A stretch of 64,000 bases of DNA from Acidobacteriaceae bacterium TAA 166 (GTDB lineage: Bacteria; Acidobacteriota; Terriglobia; Terriglobales; Acidobacteriaceae). Where the stretch lies: the NCBI GenBank assembly GCA_000421065.1, contig ATWD01000001.1:1666001-1730000 (forward strand). Reading direction: 5' to 3'. The notes beneath the pieces were generated by a model. The model was not told where the DNA came from and made no database searches. It saw only the letters and a program-made list of their open reading frames with translations. Below are positions 26,700-35,105 of this stretch, in pieces. The position numbers were made by a program, and so were the translations under genes. Within the stretch, counting starts at the first letter, position 1. Every line of letters begins with the position of its first letter.

Positions 26700-26954
26700 T
26701 CAATTGGATAACAAGTGCTCCGACTCCAACTGGCCTAGAAAAGCGCGTACTCCACTCTGCACAATTGATGGGTCGGTGTTGCATTCACATGCAAGGTCTT
26801 GGATAGCTTGCTCTACGGTCCTTCCCTGTTGGAGTCTCTCCCATACAAAGCCGCCGGTCGAATTTAGGATTGTGATCTGATTCCGCGAAACGTCATGAAC
26901 GGCGGCACCATATTTGTCAGCAACGGTATTGAGATGAGCAGGTAACGATGGCAT
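26700..26954 (-). CDS. PqqD-like leader-binding protein (lasso B1)
   Basis: Protein of 84 residues with the PqqD pattern: beta strands around AAVHDVSRNQITILNSTGGFVWERLQ, then helices EQAIQDLACECNTDPSIVQSG and a closing FLGQLESEHLL. These proteins bind the leader peptide and present it to B2 and C. First gene of the - strand operon, with a TGAGG just before its ATG. The split of B1 and B2 into separate genes is common in proteobacterial-type lasso loci. Confidence 0.9.
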   Translation of the reverse strand: MPSLPAHLNTVADKYGAAVHDVSRNQITILNSTGGFVWERLQQGRTVEQAIQDLACECNTDPSIVQSGVRAFLGQLESEHLLSN

Positions 26955-27384
26955 GCGATGACCTCAATTCATCGGGAATTCGTGTATGACTTACAACGCA
27001 ACCCTAGGGAGCGGGTCGTGTGCCCCAGCGAATGTTCTCAAGGATGCGCCGATCAATGACCGCATACAAGGTCCAGTTGGCCCATTATTATGGGTGTCCC
27101 TGTAGGGCCATCTTCGCTCGGCCTCCGCCCATTCCATGAGGGCCAGACGCGATGAATCGGCAGCTTGAACGGCAAACCTAATAACTTATATCGCAACGAG
27201 ATAGGCGGGATAGCCAGCAAGAAATCCTCATACACACGGGACGGATTGCGATCGGCCAATACGCTGTATTTCGCTCTGTACGGCCCAGATGTGCCAGCCG
27301 AACTGGTGGCCCATTTGGGCCAGGACTATTGCCGAGGCTATGACTTCCACAATCATGATGATACGAGGCGTGGAAAGGTGCTCG
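26955..27384. other. Upstream region of the RiPP operon, no clear gene
   Basis: About 430 bases that should hold the promoter of the maturation operon. Short open frames exist on both strands (a 68-codon one at 27053-27259 on the - strand among them), but none shows a recognisable domain or a convincing ribosome binding site. Possibly remnants of a decayed gene. Confidence 0.35.
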
Positions 27385-27930
27385 TCAGTTGCTGCAATCG
27401 AGAAGGCCAAGTCGGTTGGCTCGGCCGACCAACTCAGCACGGTTGCTGACTGCGAGCCGCTCGAAGAGGCTGCTCAGTATCCGCTTGATCGTACGCGAGC
27501 TTACATGCAGTGCCGTCGCAATCTCGCCGTTGGTCCGCCCCTTTGCGATCATTCTCAGAACCCGCATCTCGCGAGCTGCAACATTCGGAGTCGCACCCAG
27601 GTTCCCATTGCCGTCTCCAAGGGCCAGATTCATCGTCCCATCCGCAAGCGGGGCACAGATGCCACGCAGGAAGACATCCGTGCTGCATGTTACAAGCTGC
27701 GGCTTGAATCTATCGATCTCGGCTTGGATCTCCTTAAGATCGTAGCTGGGAAGGTATGCGACCTCGGTACGATCGCCGAACTTCAGCGTTCGTTGCGCAT
27801 CATCGGCACTGCAAGCGACCAGCAGAACGCGCATCCGCTCTTTGATTGGATACTCAGACCCGCCTTGCCCGTCTCCGGTGTTCGTGGTCTGCTCAGGCTC
27901 GTTCGTCGCTAGGCGAGAGATCCTCTTCAT
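27385..27930 (-). CDS. LuxR-type regulator
   Basis: Protein of 181 residues. The C-terminal 65 residues are a GerE/LuxR helix-turn-helix (AREMRVLRMIAKGRTNGEIATALHVSSRTIKRILSSLFERLAVSNR). The N-terminal part resembles a shortened receiver domain beginning MRVLLVACSADDAQRTL, without a clear phospho-acceptor Asp; a start at that Met (27834) is as likely as the one given. It is read in the same direction as the RiPP operon and is a candidate regulator of it. Confidence 0.75.
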   Translation of the reverse strand: MKRISRLATNEPEQTTNTGDGQGGSEYPIKERMRVLLVACSADDAQRTLKFGDRTEVAYLPSYDLKEIQAEIDRFKPQLVTCSTDVFLRGICAPLADGTMNLALGDGNGNLGATPNVAAREMRVLRMIAKGRTNGEIATALHVSSRTIKRILSSLFERLAVSNRAELVGRANRLGLLDCSN

Positions 27931-28261
27931 CGAGAAACACCGAAATGGTTAGTGGACACATGGCGACTTGCGGCGCGTATGACATTTCGGCAGGATAGAA
28001 CGGAATTTCCGGCGTGCAAGGAAATTCCCCAAAGCGTGAAGAATCCGCCACAGTGAGACCCCTCCAGCAGAAGCATTCGCTGTCTCCGGAATAGCCTTCG
28101 ACGCACCAAATAGCAGGTGTTAAGCAACTTGGGCCGGGTATGGTGGCGGCGGCGGGGTGGTCAAATCGAACACCGCTCCGGATAGATGTTTTGAGCAATA
28201 CGCCATCGCTGTGGCGTATACACACCGGAACAATCGGATGCTTTCCCCATGTGGTCCGCAC
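27931..28261. other. Gap between two regulators, no supported gene
   Basis: A - strand frame of 122 codons (27893-28261, GTG start abutting the stop of the sigma-54 regulator) spans this gap, and ends in an acidic DEEDLSPSDERA tail. It has no recognisable domain or good ribosome binding site and overlaps the LuxR start, so I do not call it a gene. Confidence 0.3.
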
Positions 28262-30157
28262 TTAGCGACTCTTGAATTTTGTTGTATCGATCTTGAGCGC
28301 TTTGATCTTTGCGGAGAGTGTCGTTGGCGGCACGTGAAGGATTGCAGCCGCGCCTGCCTGTCCGTAGACACGGCCTTGCGTCTTTTCCAGAGCGCGTTCG
28401 ATCAGGACCCGCTCGTGATTCGCCATCTCCTTTTCCAGGGAACCTATAGGTGCGTCCTCCCCAAGCCCACCCCCAAACAGAAGCTCCTCATCAATCGCAA
28501 GGACCTCTCCAGAAGAAACGATCACCGAGGTTTCGACGACGTTTTTCAATTCTCGAATGTTTCCTGGCCAATCGTATGAACGGAGAAGATCTATCCCCCG
28601 GCTCTCAATGTTCCGAATCGTTTTTCCATGCTTGGATGCGTAGAGGGAGATGAAATGACTGACTAGTTCGGGAATGTCTTCGCGCCGCTCCCGAAGAGGC
28701 GGGACGTCAATCGGAAAAACATTGAGCCGATAGAACAGATCCTGACGAAATTCGGATATTCGCATCGCGGCCTGCAGGTCCCGATTGGTGGCAGCGATCA
28801 CTCGCACATCCACAGGAATGGGTTTCGTTCCGCCTAGCCTTTCGACAGTGTGTTCCTCAAGGACACGGAGCAGAGATGCTTGCGTCTCAAGGGGCAGTTC
28901 GCCTATCTCATCCAAAAAGATCGTACCGTTATCTGCGAGCTCGAAACGACCCAACCGCTGCCGGTCCGCTCCAGTAAAGGCTCCCTTCTCATACCCAAAC
29001 AGCTCCGCGGCAATCAGCGAGGAAGGCAGCGCAGCGCAATTCACACTGATGAATGGTTTCTTGGCGCGGCTTGAATTGTCGTGGATCGCTTGGGCGATCA
29101 GCTCTTTCCCCGTACCGGTCTCACCCGTGATGAGCACCGTCGAGTCGGTTGGCGCAACCTGGTTCACACGAACCAGCGTCCGATGGATAGCAGGAGAGGA
29201 GCCCACAATCTTCTCGAACCTAGTCTTCTGAATAGCAGCGATTTCACCTTGAAGCGCCCGCGTCAGTTCGTGCAGGGAAATGTTTTCTCGGCGAAGTTGT
29301 TCCTGCAAGATCTTCTTCTCTTCAAGGAGATCTTCAATCGTCTTCAGATGCCTCTGGAGGACGGCATGATCCTCGACCTGCTCTGTCACATCCATTACGG
29401 TTCCAATGAACTCGAGGTCTTCGCCATCTGCCGGGAAGGGACGTCCCCATACGCGAACATGCCGGATCGACCCATCGGGTTGGACCACCCGATGCTGGTG
29501 GTCAAGGCCGCTGCGATTTCTAAGAGCTTCAACCCTGGCTGATTCGAATCCGGCTTGATCATCAGGATAAACGTGCGCCATATACGCTGACGGGGAGGGT
29601 CGTACTGTACCTGGAGCGATGCCGAGAATACGAAACAACCCCGGCGTCCAAAATCCCCGTCCCGTGGATTCGTTCCACGCCCAGCTTCCGGTATGGCTGA
29701 TGCATTGCGCCTCGGTCAGATGGAGATCCCGGCGGCGCAGCTCCGACGTACGCTCGATCACCTCAGATTCCAGATGATTCCGGCTCTCTTGTAGAAGATG
29801 TTCCACGCGCCGTCGGGACTGACTGAATCGGTGAATCAGAAAACCAAGAAGAGCAAAGATGCAGTAGGTCGGAACGTCGTAAAAGTCGACGCGCAGCCAT
29901 CCGCGGGGAGAATGAAGAAAAAGACTCAACCCCAAGACAGAGAGGAGGAACGCGAGGATGCCCGGACCGGAACCTCCGTACCAAACGCTGACTGCAAGAG
30001 CCGACAGGAAGACCAACGCGAACGGATCTCGGACTCGGAAGCATTGCAGAACGAATACCGTTACAAAAGCGAGGGCTACTGATGTTATAGCCAGCCCATA
30101 ACGGGTGATCAGGAGGGGGATCCGGCGTTGCTCGGCCATGAGAGGAGATCGCGCCAT
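28262..30157 (-). CDS. Membrane-anchored PAS / sigma-54-dependent activator
   Basis: Protein of about 631 residues. An N-terminal KdpD-like four-helix membrane part (ALAFVTVFVLQCFRVRDPF, FLSALAVSVWYGGSGPGIL) precedes a PAS/PAC domain (about 140-240), a coiled coil, then the AAA+ domain with Walker A GETGTGKE, the sigma-54 contact loop GAFTGA, and FLDEIGELP as Walker B. A Fis-type helix-turn-helix (AAAILHVPPTTLSAKIKALKI) ends it. The start at 30157 has GAGG eight bases upstream; 30205 is an upstream option. Similar proteins are annotated as formate-hydrogenlyase-type activators. Its targets are not visible. Confidence 0.88.
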   Translation of the reverse strand: MARSPLMAEQRRIPLLITRYGLAITSVALAFVTVFVLQCFRVRDPFALVFLSALAVSVWYGGSGPGILAFLLSVLGLSLFLHSPRGWLRVDFYDVPTYCIFALLGFLIHRFSQSRRRVEHLLQESRNHLESEVIERTSELRRRDLHLTEAQCISHTGSWAWNESTGRGFWTPGLFRILGIAPGTVRPSPSAYMAHVYPDDQAGFESARVEALRNRSGLDHQHRVVQPDGSIRHVRVWGRPFPADGEDLEFIGTVMDVTEQVEDHAVLQRHLKTIEDLLEEKKILQEQLRRENISLHELTRALQGEIAAIQKTRFEKIVGSSPAIHRTLVRVNQVAPTDSTVLITGETGTGKELIAQAIHDNSSRAKKPFISVNCAALPSSLIAAELFGYEKGAFTGADRQRLGRFELADNGTIFLDEIGELPLETQASLLRVLEEHTVERLGGTKPIPVDVRVIAATNRDLQAAMRISEFRQDLFYRLNVFPIDVPPLRERREDIPELVSHFISLYASKHGKTIRNIESRGIDLLRSYDWPGNIRELKNVVETSVIVSSGEVLAIDEELLFGGGLGEDAPIGSLEKEMANHERVLIERALEKTQGRVYGQAGAAAILHVPPTTLSAKIKALKIDTTKFKSR

Positions 30158-30408
30158 TTCGTCAGCCTCAGGCGAACATTGTTTTCCCCGCCTCGTGCGC
30201 CGCATCTCCGCTTACGTCCATCGAGATCTCCCACAAGACACTGCGCGGAACGACCCTGGATCCGCTTATGCAGACCAATGCTGCCGCTACGGAAGCTCTG
30301 TGTCTATCTCTGTGCGGCGCTGCCTCCACCAGAATAGCGATCGTAAGCGCGAGAAAGGCAACTGCCAAGAGCCAGAGGACTGGTCCTATCCAAGTGGGTG
30401 GCCCTGTT

Positions 30409-30975
30409 CTAGACCTTCGGAGACGACGGTTCATGTTCGCCCTCCGCAGTCGCGCGCTGTTGCAGAAAGCGCTCATGGCAGTTCGTGATCATCTGATGCG
30501 CGGCTGCGCTGTCCTTCCATCCCAGAGCCTTGGTTCGCTTTCCCTCGAGATCCTTGTAAATCGAGAAGAAATGCTCGATCTCACGGAGAAGATGAGGCAG
30601 GATCTCTCTGAAGCTCTCGATCTGGGCATAGCGTGGATTGCCGGTAGCGTAAGCCAAGATCTTCTCGTCAGGAATACCCTGATCGAGCATCTCGAACATG
30701 CCGATCGGGCGTGCATGGAAGACGCAGCCGGGAAAGGTCGGTGTTTCTCCGAGCACGAGGATATCTAGAGGGTCGCCGTCTTCGGCAAGTGTCTGGGGGA
30801 TGAAACCGTAATCGGCCGGATAATGGATGGGGGAATACAGATTTCGATCTAACCGAAAGACGTGTAGCTGCTTGTCATATTCGTACTTGTTCCCGCTGTC
30901 TTTCGGAATCTCGATGACCGCAGTCACTATCTCGGGTGACTGGTTGCCGATCGGAAGATGGAGATAATTGCTCAT
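30409..30975 (-). CDS. ppa: Inorganic pyrophosphatase (family I)
   Basis: Protein of 188 residues starting MSNYLHLPIGNQSPEIV; this Met has GAGGG seven bases upstream, better than the Met at 30990. Family I residues are seen in EIPKDSGNKYEYDKQL, SPIHYPADYGFIPQTLAEDGDPLDILVL (metal-binding Asp cluster), and the late ARY/KALGWKDS region. The enzyme hydrolyses pyrophosphate to drive biosynthesis and is a classical target of fluoride inhibition. A fluoride aptamer and terminator lie directly upstream, so this copy is made when fluoride is present. Confidence 0.95.
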   Translation of the reverse strand: MSNYLHLPIGNQSPEIVTAVIEIPKDSGNKYEYDKQLHVFRLDRNLYSPIHYPADYGFIPQTLAEDGDPLDILVLGETPTFPGCVFHARPIGMFEMLDQGIPDEKILAYATGNPRYAQIESFREILPHLLREIEHFFSIYKDLEGKRTKALGWKDSAAAHQMITNCHERFLQQRATAEGEHEPSSPKV

Positions 30976-31007
30976 TTGTGTCCCTCTCAAAATGAGTGCG
31001 GGAGCAC

Positions 31008-31039
31008 AAAAAAGACACTCCTACACAACGTGTAGGAGT
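31008..31039 (-). terminator. Riboswitch-controlled terminator before ppa
   Basis: On the - strand, ACTCCTACAC pairs with GTGTAGGAGT around a 3-base loop, followed by TTTTTT. The 5' arm is the same CTCCTAC segment that forms the aptamer pseudoknot, so fluoride binding should prevent terminator formation and turn ppa on. Confidence 0.85.
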
Positions 31040-31085
31040 CATCGGTCGTCCGTTTCGGAAGACGGTTTCGGCGGATTCCAGCGCC
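31032..31085 (-). promoter_or_regulatory. Fluoride riboswitch (crcB motif) upstream of ppa
   Basis: The - strand reads GGCGCTGGAATCCGCC (P1 hairpin), GAAACC, a second stem with loop, then CGATGACTCCTAC. This matches the crcB motif except that the invariant GATGG is GCTGG and the TGATGAC is CGATGAC: the two bases that form the A6-U38 tertiary pair in the published structure are both C. The terminator overlap supports a working switch. Confidence 0.85.
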
Positions 31086-31184
31086 GTCTGCTGAAACAAT
31101 CATAGCTCTAAGAGGACTTCTACTCAAGTTTGCCGGGTACCCTGGATCTTCATGTCCCAAGGCGCCATGTAGCAAGCGTAATGG

Positions 31185-32294
31185 CTAATCCATGCGCTGC
31201 ATGAGACGCTTTGCCAGAGATTTTCTCCCGTCTTTTGCAACCACCTCGCCGTCACGCAACCATGCCGGCAGTGGGAGGAGAAGATAGGAGGAAAGGCCTT
31301 GTAGCATCGGCTCGTAGGTGGTGCGCAGCATTCTCATGGTCTCTTCGACCTCGACGCCCCCCTTCCACTCAAACCCTGAAGCCACAAGCAGATCTGTCAA
31401 TCGCTCAAACTTCTCCGCAGGAAGTCGCCCATCGGGTTGTGGCTCGGGCTCTACATCTAAAGAGAGCCCGATTTCGACGAGCATGCGGCGAGCAGCGGCA
31501 AAGGTTCCACCAGCCTGAAGAGGCGACATGTTGTCGACCCCGGCTACGATGATCGTGCAGCAATCAAGAATGACCGCCAGGGATGCAAGCCAGGACTGTT
31601 TCTCGTGTTGCGATCGGTAAAAACCCAGCATGGGATAGGAAGAATGGCTTTCGATCAACTCTGCGGCCCAACTCTCCCACTCTCGAAGCCACTCATTCAA
31701 TTCGTCCAGATTTCCTTCCGTCCCGTATCGGGACAGCACGGTTCCTGCGGTCGGGGGTGAGCCGGCGCGTGCGTCCAACTGGATCAATTGCAGATCTCGT
31801 TGCGTAAAGTGGTGGTACAAGACCGGCAAGTAGCCAACCATCAGGCCGATGAAACCGAAGCCGATTCCCGCCTCGACGAAGATGAGAACATGGGAGCCAA
31901 ACGAACGGGGCGCCGGGGTCTCTGCTCCCAAGGTAAAGAAAGCGTCACCGCTCATGTATAGCTCGTGAGCAAGAGTCGTCGTCGCAGCAGAATTCCCGCT
32001 GACCTGAAGGGCGTAATGTAAGAAACCAAATCCGGCGATGAGGCCAACAGCCCAGCAGGCAAACAGCAATACCATCGACAAAGGACCGTAGATGCCGAGA
32101 AAGCTTTCACGAGCCGTCCCCACTGGAAGGAGAGCTCCCAAACGAGACCAGACTGCCCAGGTCGCCCGGTAGAAATAGTGCACAAATCGAAATTTGCGCT
32201 CCACACGTCTTGGAAGCAGGACGACCTCGAAGGCGTCCTGAAGGGAGGCCATGATCAGGATCAATCCAACGAATGCTGCAAGACGGTAGCTCAC
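31185..32294 (-). CDS. Potassium-channel-like membrane protein
   Basis: Protein of 369 residues. Transmembrane helices are visible near 1-20, 70-100 (LSMVLLFACWAVGLIAGFGFLHYAL) and 140-168 (VLIFVEAGIGFGFIGLMVGYLPVLY). Between the last two lies a pore-loop-like segment MSGDAFFTLGAETPAPRSFG, with TLGAE where potassium channels have TVGYG, so ion selectivity is uncertain. The C-terminal half is soluble. It lies downstream of the YkoP-like gene and its fluoride riboswitch, with a 400-base gap, so cotranscription is possible. Confidence 0.75.
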   Translation of the reverse strand: MSYRLAAFVGLILIMASLQDAFEVVLLPRRVERKFRFVHYFYRATWAVWSRLGALLPVGTARESFLGIYGPLSMVLLFACWAVGLIAGFGFLHYALQVSGNSAATTTLAHELYMSGDAFFTLGAETPAPRSFGSHVLIFVEAGIGFGFIGLMVGYLPVLYHHFTQRDLQLIQLDARAGSPPTAGTVLSRYGTEGNLDELNEWLREWESWAAELIESHSSYPMLGFYRSQHEKQSWLASLAVILDCCTIIVAGVDNMSPLQAGGTFAAARRMLVEIGLSLDVEPEPQPDGRLPAEKFERLTDLLVASGFEWKGGVEVEETMRMLRTTYEPMLQGLSSYLLLPLPAWLRDGEVVAKDGRKSLAKRLMQRMD

Positions 32295-32694
32295 GTTTGA
32301 GAAGTATACTGACGCGGATGGTTCTGAGGGGAGTTCCGGCTCTCTCTAAACCCTTCTCTTTTCAGGAACTCGGCCGGCCTGGCAAGGTCCCGAAGGGAAC
32401 CTCACCCGTCAAGTCCTGAGACGATCAGGCATGGGAGTCCGGTGGAACCGCTGCCATCATGCTCCGCAACCCCTCCGGATACCGCCGTTCGAGCCAAGAT
32501 CAAGCAGCCGTTGATCCGCGATGCTGCATCGACCAAGCGCTCACCCATGACGAAGTAGGCAAGCGTGGCGGCTACCCAACGCAGCCTTGCCCATCGACTT
32601 CCCTCGGTAGCTACTATGCTGAACCTCAAGCTTCCCGCCGCTCTTCAGCCGCCTGTTCATTACAAGCCATAGACACGGAAGAACGGCGACCAAA
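32295..32694. other. Gap between YkoP-like and channel genes
   Basis: A - strand frame at 32402-32629 (75 codons, TTG start with GGGAAG upstream, one weakly hydrophobic stretch) is the only candidate gene; I cannot support it by family resemblance. No aptamer or repeat was found. Confidence 0.3.
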
Positions 32695-33381
32695 CTACGG
32701 AAGGACGTGTATCGTCCTCCCATAGATGCGTAAGAAGTCGGATCTGGAGATCCAAAGCTCTGCTCGTCGTGGCGCTCGCTTTCCTTTCCGCACCCCATAT
32801 GGATGAAAGGCCCACATCAGTCCGCAGATGAGAAAATTCTCGAAGTAGTCGTGAACTTGCTGCGGGAGCGAGCGCTTCGGGTAGTGAATGGTAAAGCCAA
32901 GACCATGGAAGACCCTTTCCGCGCGGTCTAACGAGATCGTTAATGAGGCGTGGACTCCCTCGAAGTCCGCCAAATCGTCGTTGGCCATTGCCCAGTCGGC
33001 CAACAGCATGAGAGAAAAGCGAATCCTTCGTTGCAGGCAGAACCCCCAACCGAAGAGCTCATGTGGTCCCAGACAATGAATGAGGTGCTCGTTCCAAAAA
33101 TGTAATTCGAGTATCCTGTCGCCCGGCTCGATCACAATTGCATCGGGAAGAACAATCTCCGATGAGCAACTGTAGATGGATACCCTCAAGATGCAGTCGG
33201 AGCGCTGCGAAAACTCCCGTATGCCGGAGCAAAATCTCAATACTAGGTCGATGGCTCGCACTCCAGAGACGCCAACCTCCCGCGCATAGCGCGAGAAAGG
33301 TTCGGCAAATAAGCGCCAACGTACGGAGTTGCTGGATTGTATCGGGATGGAACTGGGCAGTTGTTTAGTGCGGCGTGACAT
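32695..33381 (-). CDS. YkoP-like domain protein
   Basis: Protein of 228 residues. The middle part reads AIVIEPGDRILELHFWNEHL, resembling the YkoP domain (GD.I.ELHLNNE pattern) found fused to or near polysaccharide deacetylases and of unknown biochemical role. No signal peptide. The start MSRRTKQLPS is chosen because GGAGGGG stands four bases before it; that site is enclosed in a hairpin formed with the end of the fluoride aptamer, which makes this the regulated start. Only first gene of its operon; the channel gene follows after 400 bases. Confidence 0.7.
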   Translation of the reverse strand: MSRRTKQLPSSIPIQSSNSVRWRLFAEPFSRYAREVGVSGVRAIDLVLRFCSGIREFSQRSDCILRVSIYSCSSEIVLPDAIVIEPGDRILELHFWNEHLIHCLGPHELFGWGFCLQRRIRFSLMLLADWAMANDDLADFEGVHASLTISLDRAERVFHGLGFTIHYPKRSLPQQVHDYFENFLICGLMWAFHPYGVRKGKRAPRRAELWISRSDFLRIYGRTIHVLP

Positions 33382-33403
33382 AGACCCCTCCTGACATGCA
33401 TCA

Positions 33404-33449
33404 GAAGGGGTCATCAGTCCGGGGACATTTCGGGGCGAACCCCATCGCC
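33404..33449 (-). promoter_or_regulatory. Fluoride riboswitch (crcB motif) with RBS-masking platform
   Basis: The - strand reads GGCGATGGGGTTCGCC, CCGAAAT, a minimal GTC-CCCG-GAC stem, then TGATGACCCCTTC. At 46 bases it is the shortest aptamer here. The pseudoknot strands have covaried: GGGG in the P1 loop faces CCCC where the others have CTCC. The distal GACCCCT then pairs with AGGGGTC (33383-33389), which contains the ribosome binding site of the YkoP-like gene, so control is translational. Confidence 0.9.
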
Positions 33450-33727
33450 ATTAACAAATCTCAGTTGACTCCAGAGGATGCCAGTTCCTTCCGGCCGTGT
33501 CAATAGCGTGTCCGCCTAACTCCCTGGTTCTCCAGAAGTGGCACTAACTCGACATCGGTTCAACCCGTGGCGATGAGACCTCCAGCCGACGGCAGGCCCC
33601 TGATCCCAGAAACCCGGTTGGGCTGCGAGCCGCAGGATTCCTCGGCCGAATCTTTCCGCGAGTTCGTCAGTGCTCCGGAAAAGGCTGGTGAACGCAACCT
33701 CCACACCAATTCAAAAGGAGTTTGAAA

Positions 33728-34000
33728 ATGTCTCCCATTGAGACCATGCGTCTGAACGTAGCAGCAGGGTATGGCAGGCTCCGTCGCAGTCCCATTCGAT
33801 CTCTGTTCAACTTGATGCTTCGACTCGCGGGAGCATTCTTCGTAACAGAAACTGGACGACGGGACCACGTATCCGATTACATCGTCTTTCCGCTGACTCT
33901 CTTCGCAATCACGTCAATCTCAGTCCTCTGCCATGTCGCCTGGAAGTGGTGTGACGAGCGACCCTTCCTCTCATCGGATCCTAAGCTTAATCGTCGTTGA
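33728..34000 (+). CDS. Small membrane protein
   Basis: Protein of 90 residues starting MSPIETMRLNVAAGYG, with AGGAG eight bases upstream. Two hydrophobic stretches are present: SLFNLMLRLAGAFFV (about 30-44) and DYIVFPLTLFAITSISVLCHVAW (about 52-74). Family not recognised. It is the first + strand gene of the fluoride island and lies upstream of the riboswitch at 34177, which it does not share. Confidence 0.6.
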   Translation: MSPIETMRLNVAAGYGRLRRSPIRSLFNLMLRLAGAFFVTETGRRDHVSDYIVFPLTLFAITSISVLCHVAWKWCDERPFLSSDPKLNRR

Positions 34001-34176
34001 GATGTACTTCAGTTCGTTCCGAGAATGCCGGTCCACGACCCTTATCAAGGGGATGCAGTTATTTATTTCCTGGAGGATGGCCGAATAACGGCTCTTGAGC
34101 CGGCCGATATGTTGCAATCGCGTTAATCGTGCTGATACTATGGTGGCCGCATCGATTGATGTCAACCAGATGCGAC

Positions 34177-34257
34177 GGCGAAGGAGTTCGCCAAAACTGC
34201 TGTTCCATCCTGCTCCTTGATGGTCAGATGATGACTCCTGACGAGGCTCTCGTCGGG
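34177..34257 (+). promoter_or_regulatory. Fluoride riboswitch, GAAGG variant, with hairpin
   Basis: Aptamer 34177-34242: GGCGAAGGAGTTCGCC, AAAACTGCTG, a long second stem (CCATC with GATGG), CAGATGATGACTCCTGAC. GATGG is replaced by GAAGG, and the P2 closing pair becomes G-A (CAGA before TGATGAC); both changes recur in the aptamer at 61121. CCTGACGAG (34237-34245) pairs with CTCGTCGGG (34249-34257), but no T tract follows. It precedes the metallophosphoesterase/CFA-synthase operon. Confidence 0.82.
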
Positions 34258-34342
34258 GTGTCTCCTGCCCGTGAGAACCTCGATCAAATTTTGAAGCCGC
34301 ACAAGGTTTCCTGAGAATCCTTGTGCCTCGAGGGTTGGGCCA

Positions 34343-35074
34343 ATGAAGATCGTTGTCATCTCTGATATCCACGCCAATCTGGCCGCCATCAAGGCTCTTC
34401 CCGAAGAGGAGTATGACTTGCTTTGGTGTCTTGGGGACCTGGTCGGGTATGGTCCTCGCCCCCACGAAACCGTTCGGTGGGCAAACAGCAATGTCGACGC
34501 GATCGTTCGTGGCAATCATGACCACGCCGCAGGATTTTCCGTAACTCCGGAGTGTTCGCCTGCTTTCCGAAATCTCGCGGCTGCCACGCACCACTATACC
34601 GAGGAGGCCTGCACCAGGGCGGATTGCGAATTTCTTCGCGGTCTGCCCCTCCGTAAGCAAATCATGATCGACGAAACAAAGTTTTATCTTGTGCACGCTT
34701 CTCCAATGGATCCTCTGTTTGGGTATCTTCCCGAAGACTCGGAGCAGTGCTGGAGCGAGCTGTACGGAGTCGATGCAGACGTTCTCTTTGTCGGGCATAC
34801 GCATAGACCCTTCATCCGGCAATTTGAAGGTTGCGTCGTAGTTGCCCCTGGCAGCATCGGGCAACCCAAAACGGGGCGCCCACTCGCCTGTTACGCGGTA
34901 TGGGAAGACGGGCAGATCGAGCTTAAGGAGTACGAGTACCCGATCGAAGAGACGATCGAGGAGATCGCCCAGATGCCTATTTCGGAACGCGATCGCCGGA
35001 CACTGGTTTCGATCCTTCGGACTGGCCAATTTCCTGCTCAACGAAATGAGTTGGGGATATCGATTGGCTCCTAG
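34343..35074 (+). CDS. Calcineurin-like metallophosphoesterase (YfcE/MJ0936 type)
   Basis: Protein of 243 residues with the full set of metallophosphoesterase motifs: SDIHANLAA (D8, H10), CLGDLVGYGP (GD), VRGNHDHA (GNHD), HASP, and FVGHTHRPF (GHTH). The family holds phosphodiesterases of broad specificity that use two metals such as Mn2+ or Ni2+. It is first in a five-gene operon after the GAAGG-type fluoride riboswitch. A likely role is hydrolysis of a phosphodiester or nucleotide during fluoride stress; the substrate is not readable. Confidence 0.88.
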   Translation: MKIVVISDIHANLAAIKALPEEEYDLLWCLGDLVGYGPRPHETVRWANSNVDAIVRGNHDHAAGFSVTPECSPAFRNLAAATHHYTEEACTRADCEFLRGLPLRKQIMIDETKFYLVHASPMDPLFGYLPEDSEQCWSELYGVDADVLFVGHTHRPFIRQFEGCVVVAPGSIGQPKTGRPLACYAVWEDGQIELKEYEYPIEETIEEIAQMPISERDRRTLVSILRTGQFPAQRNELGISIGS

Positions 35075-35105
35075 GGGCGGAGTCGTTTCATACAAGGAGG
35101 ATTTG

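Noticed and set aside
27893..28261. 122-codon frame between the LuxR and sigma-54 regulators.
   Set aside because: No family resemblance, weak ribosome binding site, and overlap with the LuxR gene start.
33566..33640. GGCGATGAGACC sequence resembling the 5' part of a fluoride aptamer, upstream of the small membrane protein gene.
   Set aside because: No TGATG-type 3' half with a complementary pseudoknot strand follows at the right distance, and P1 would need a 13-base loop.
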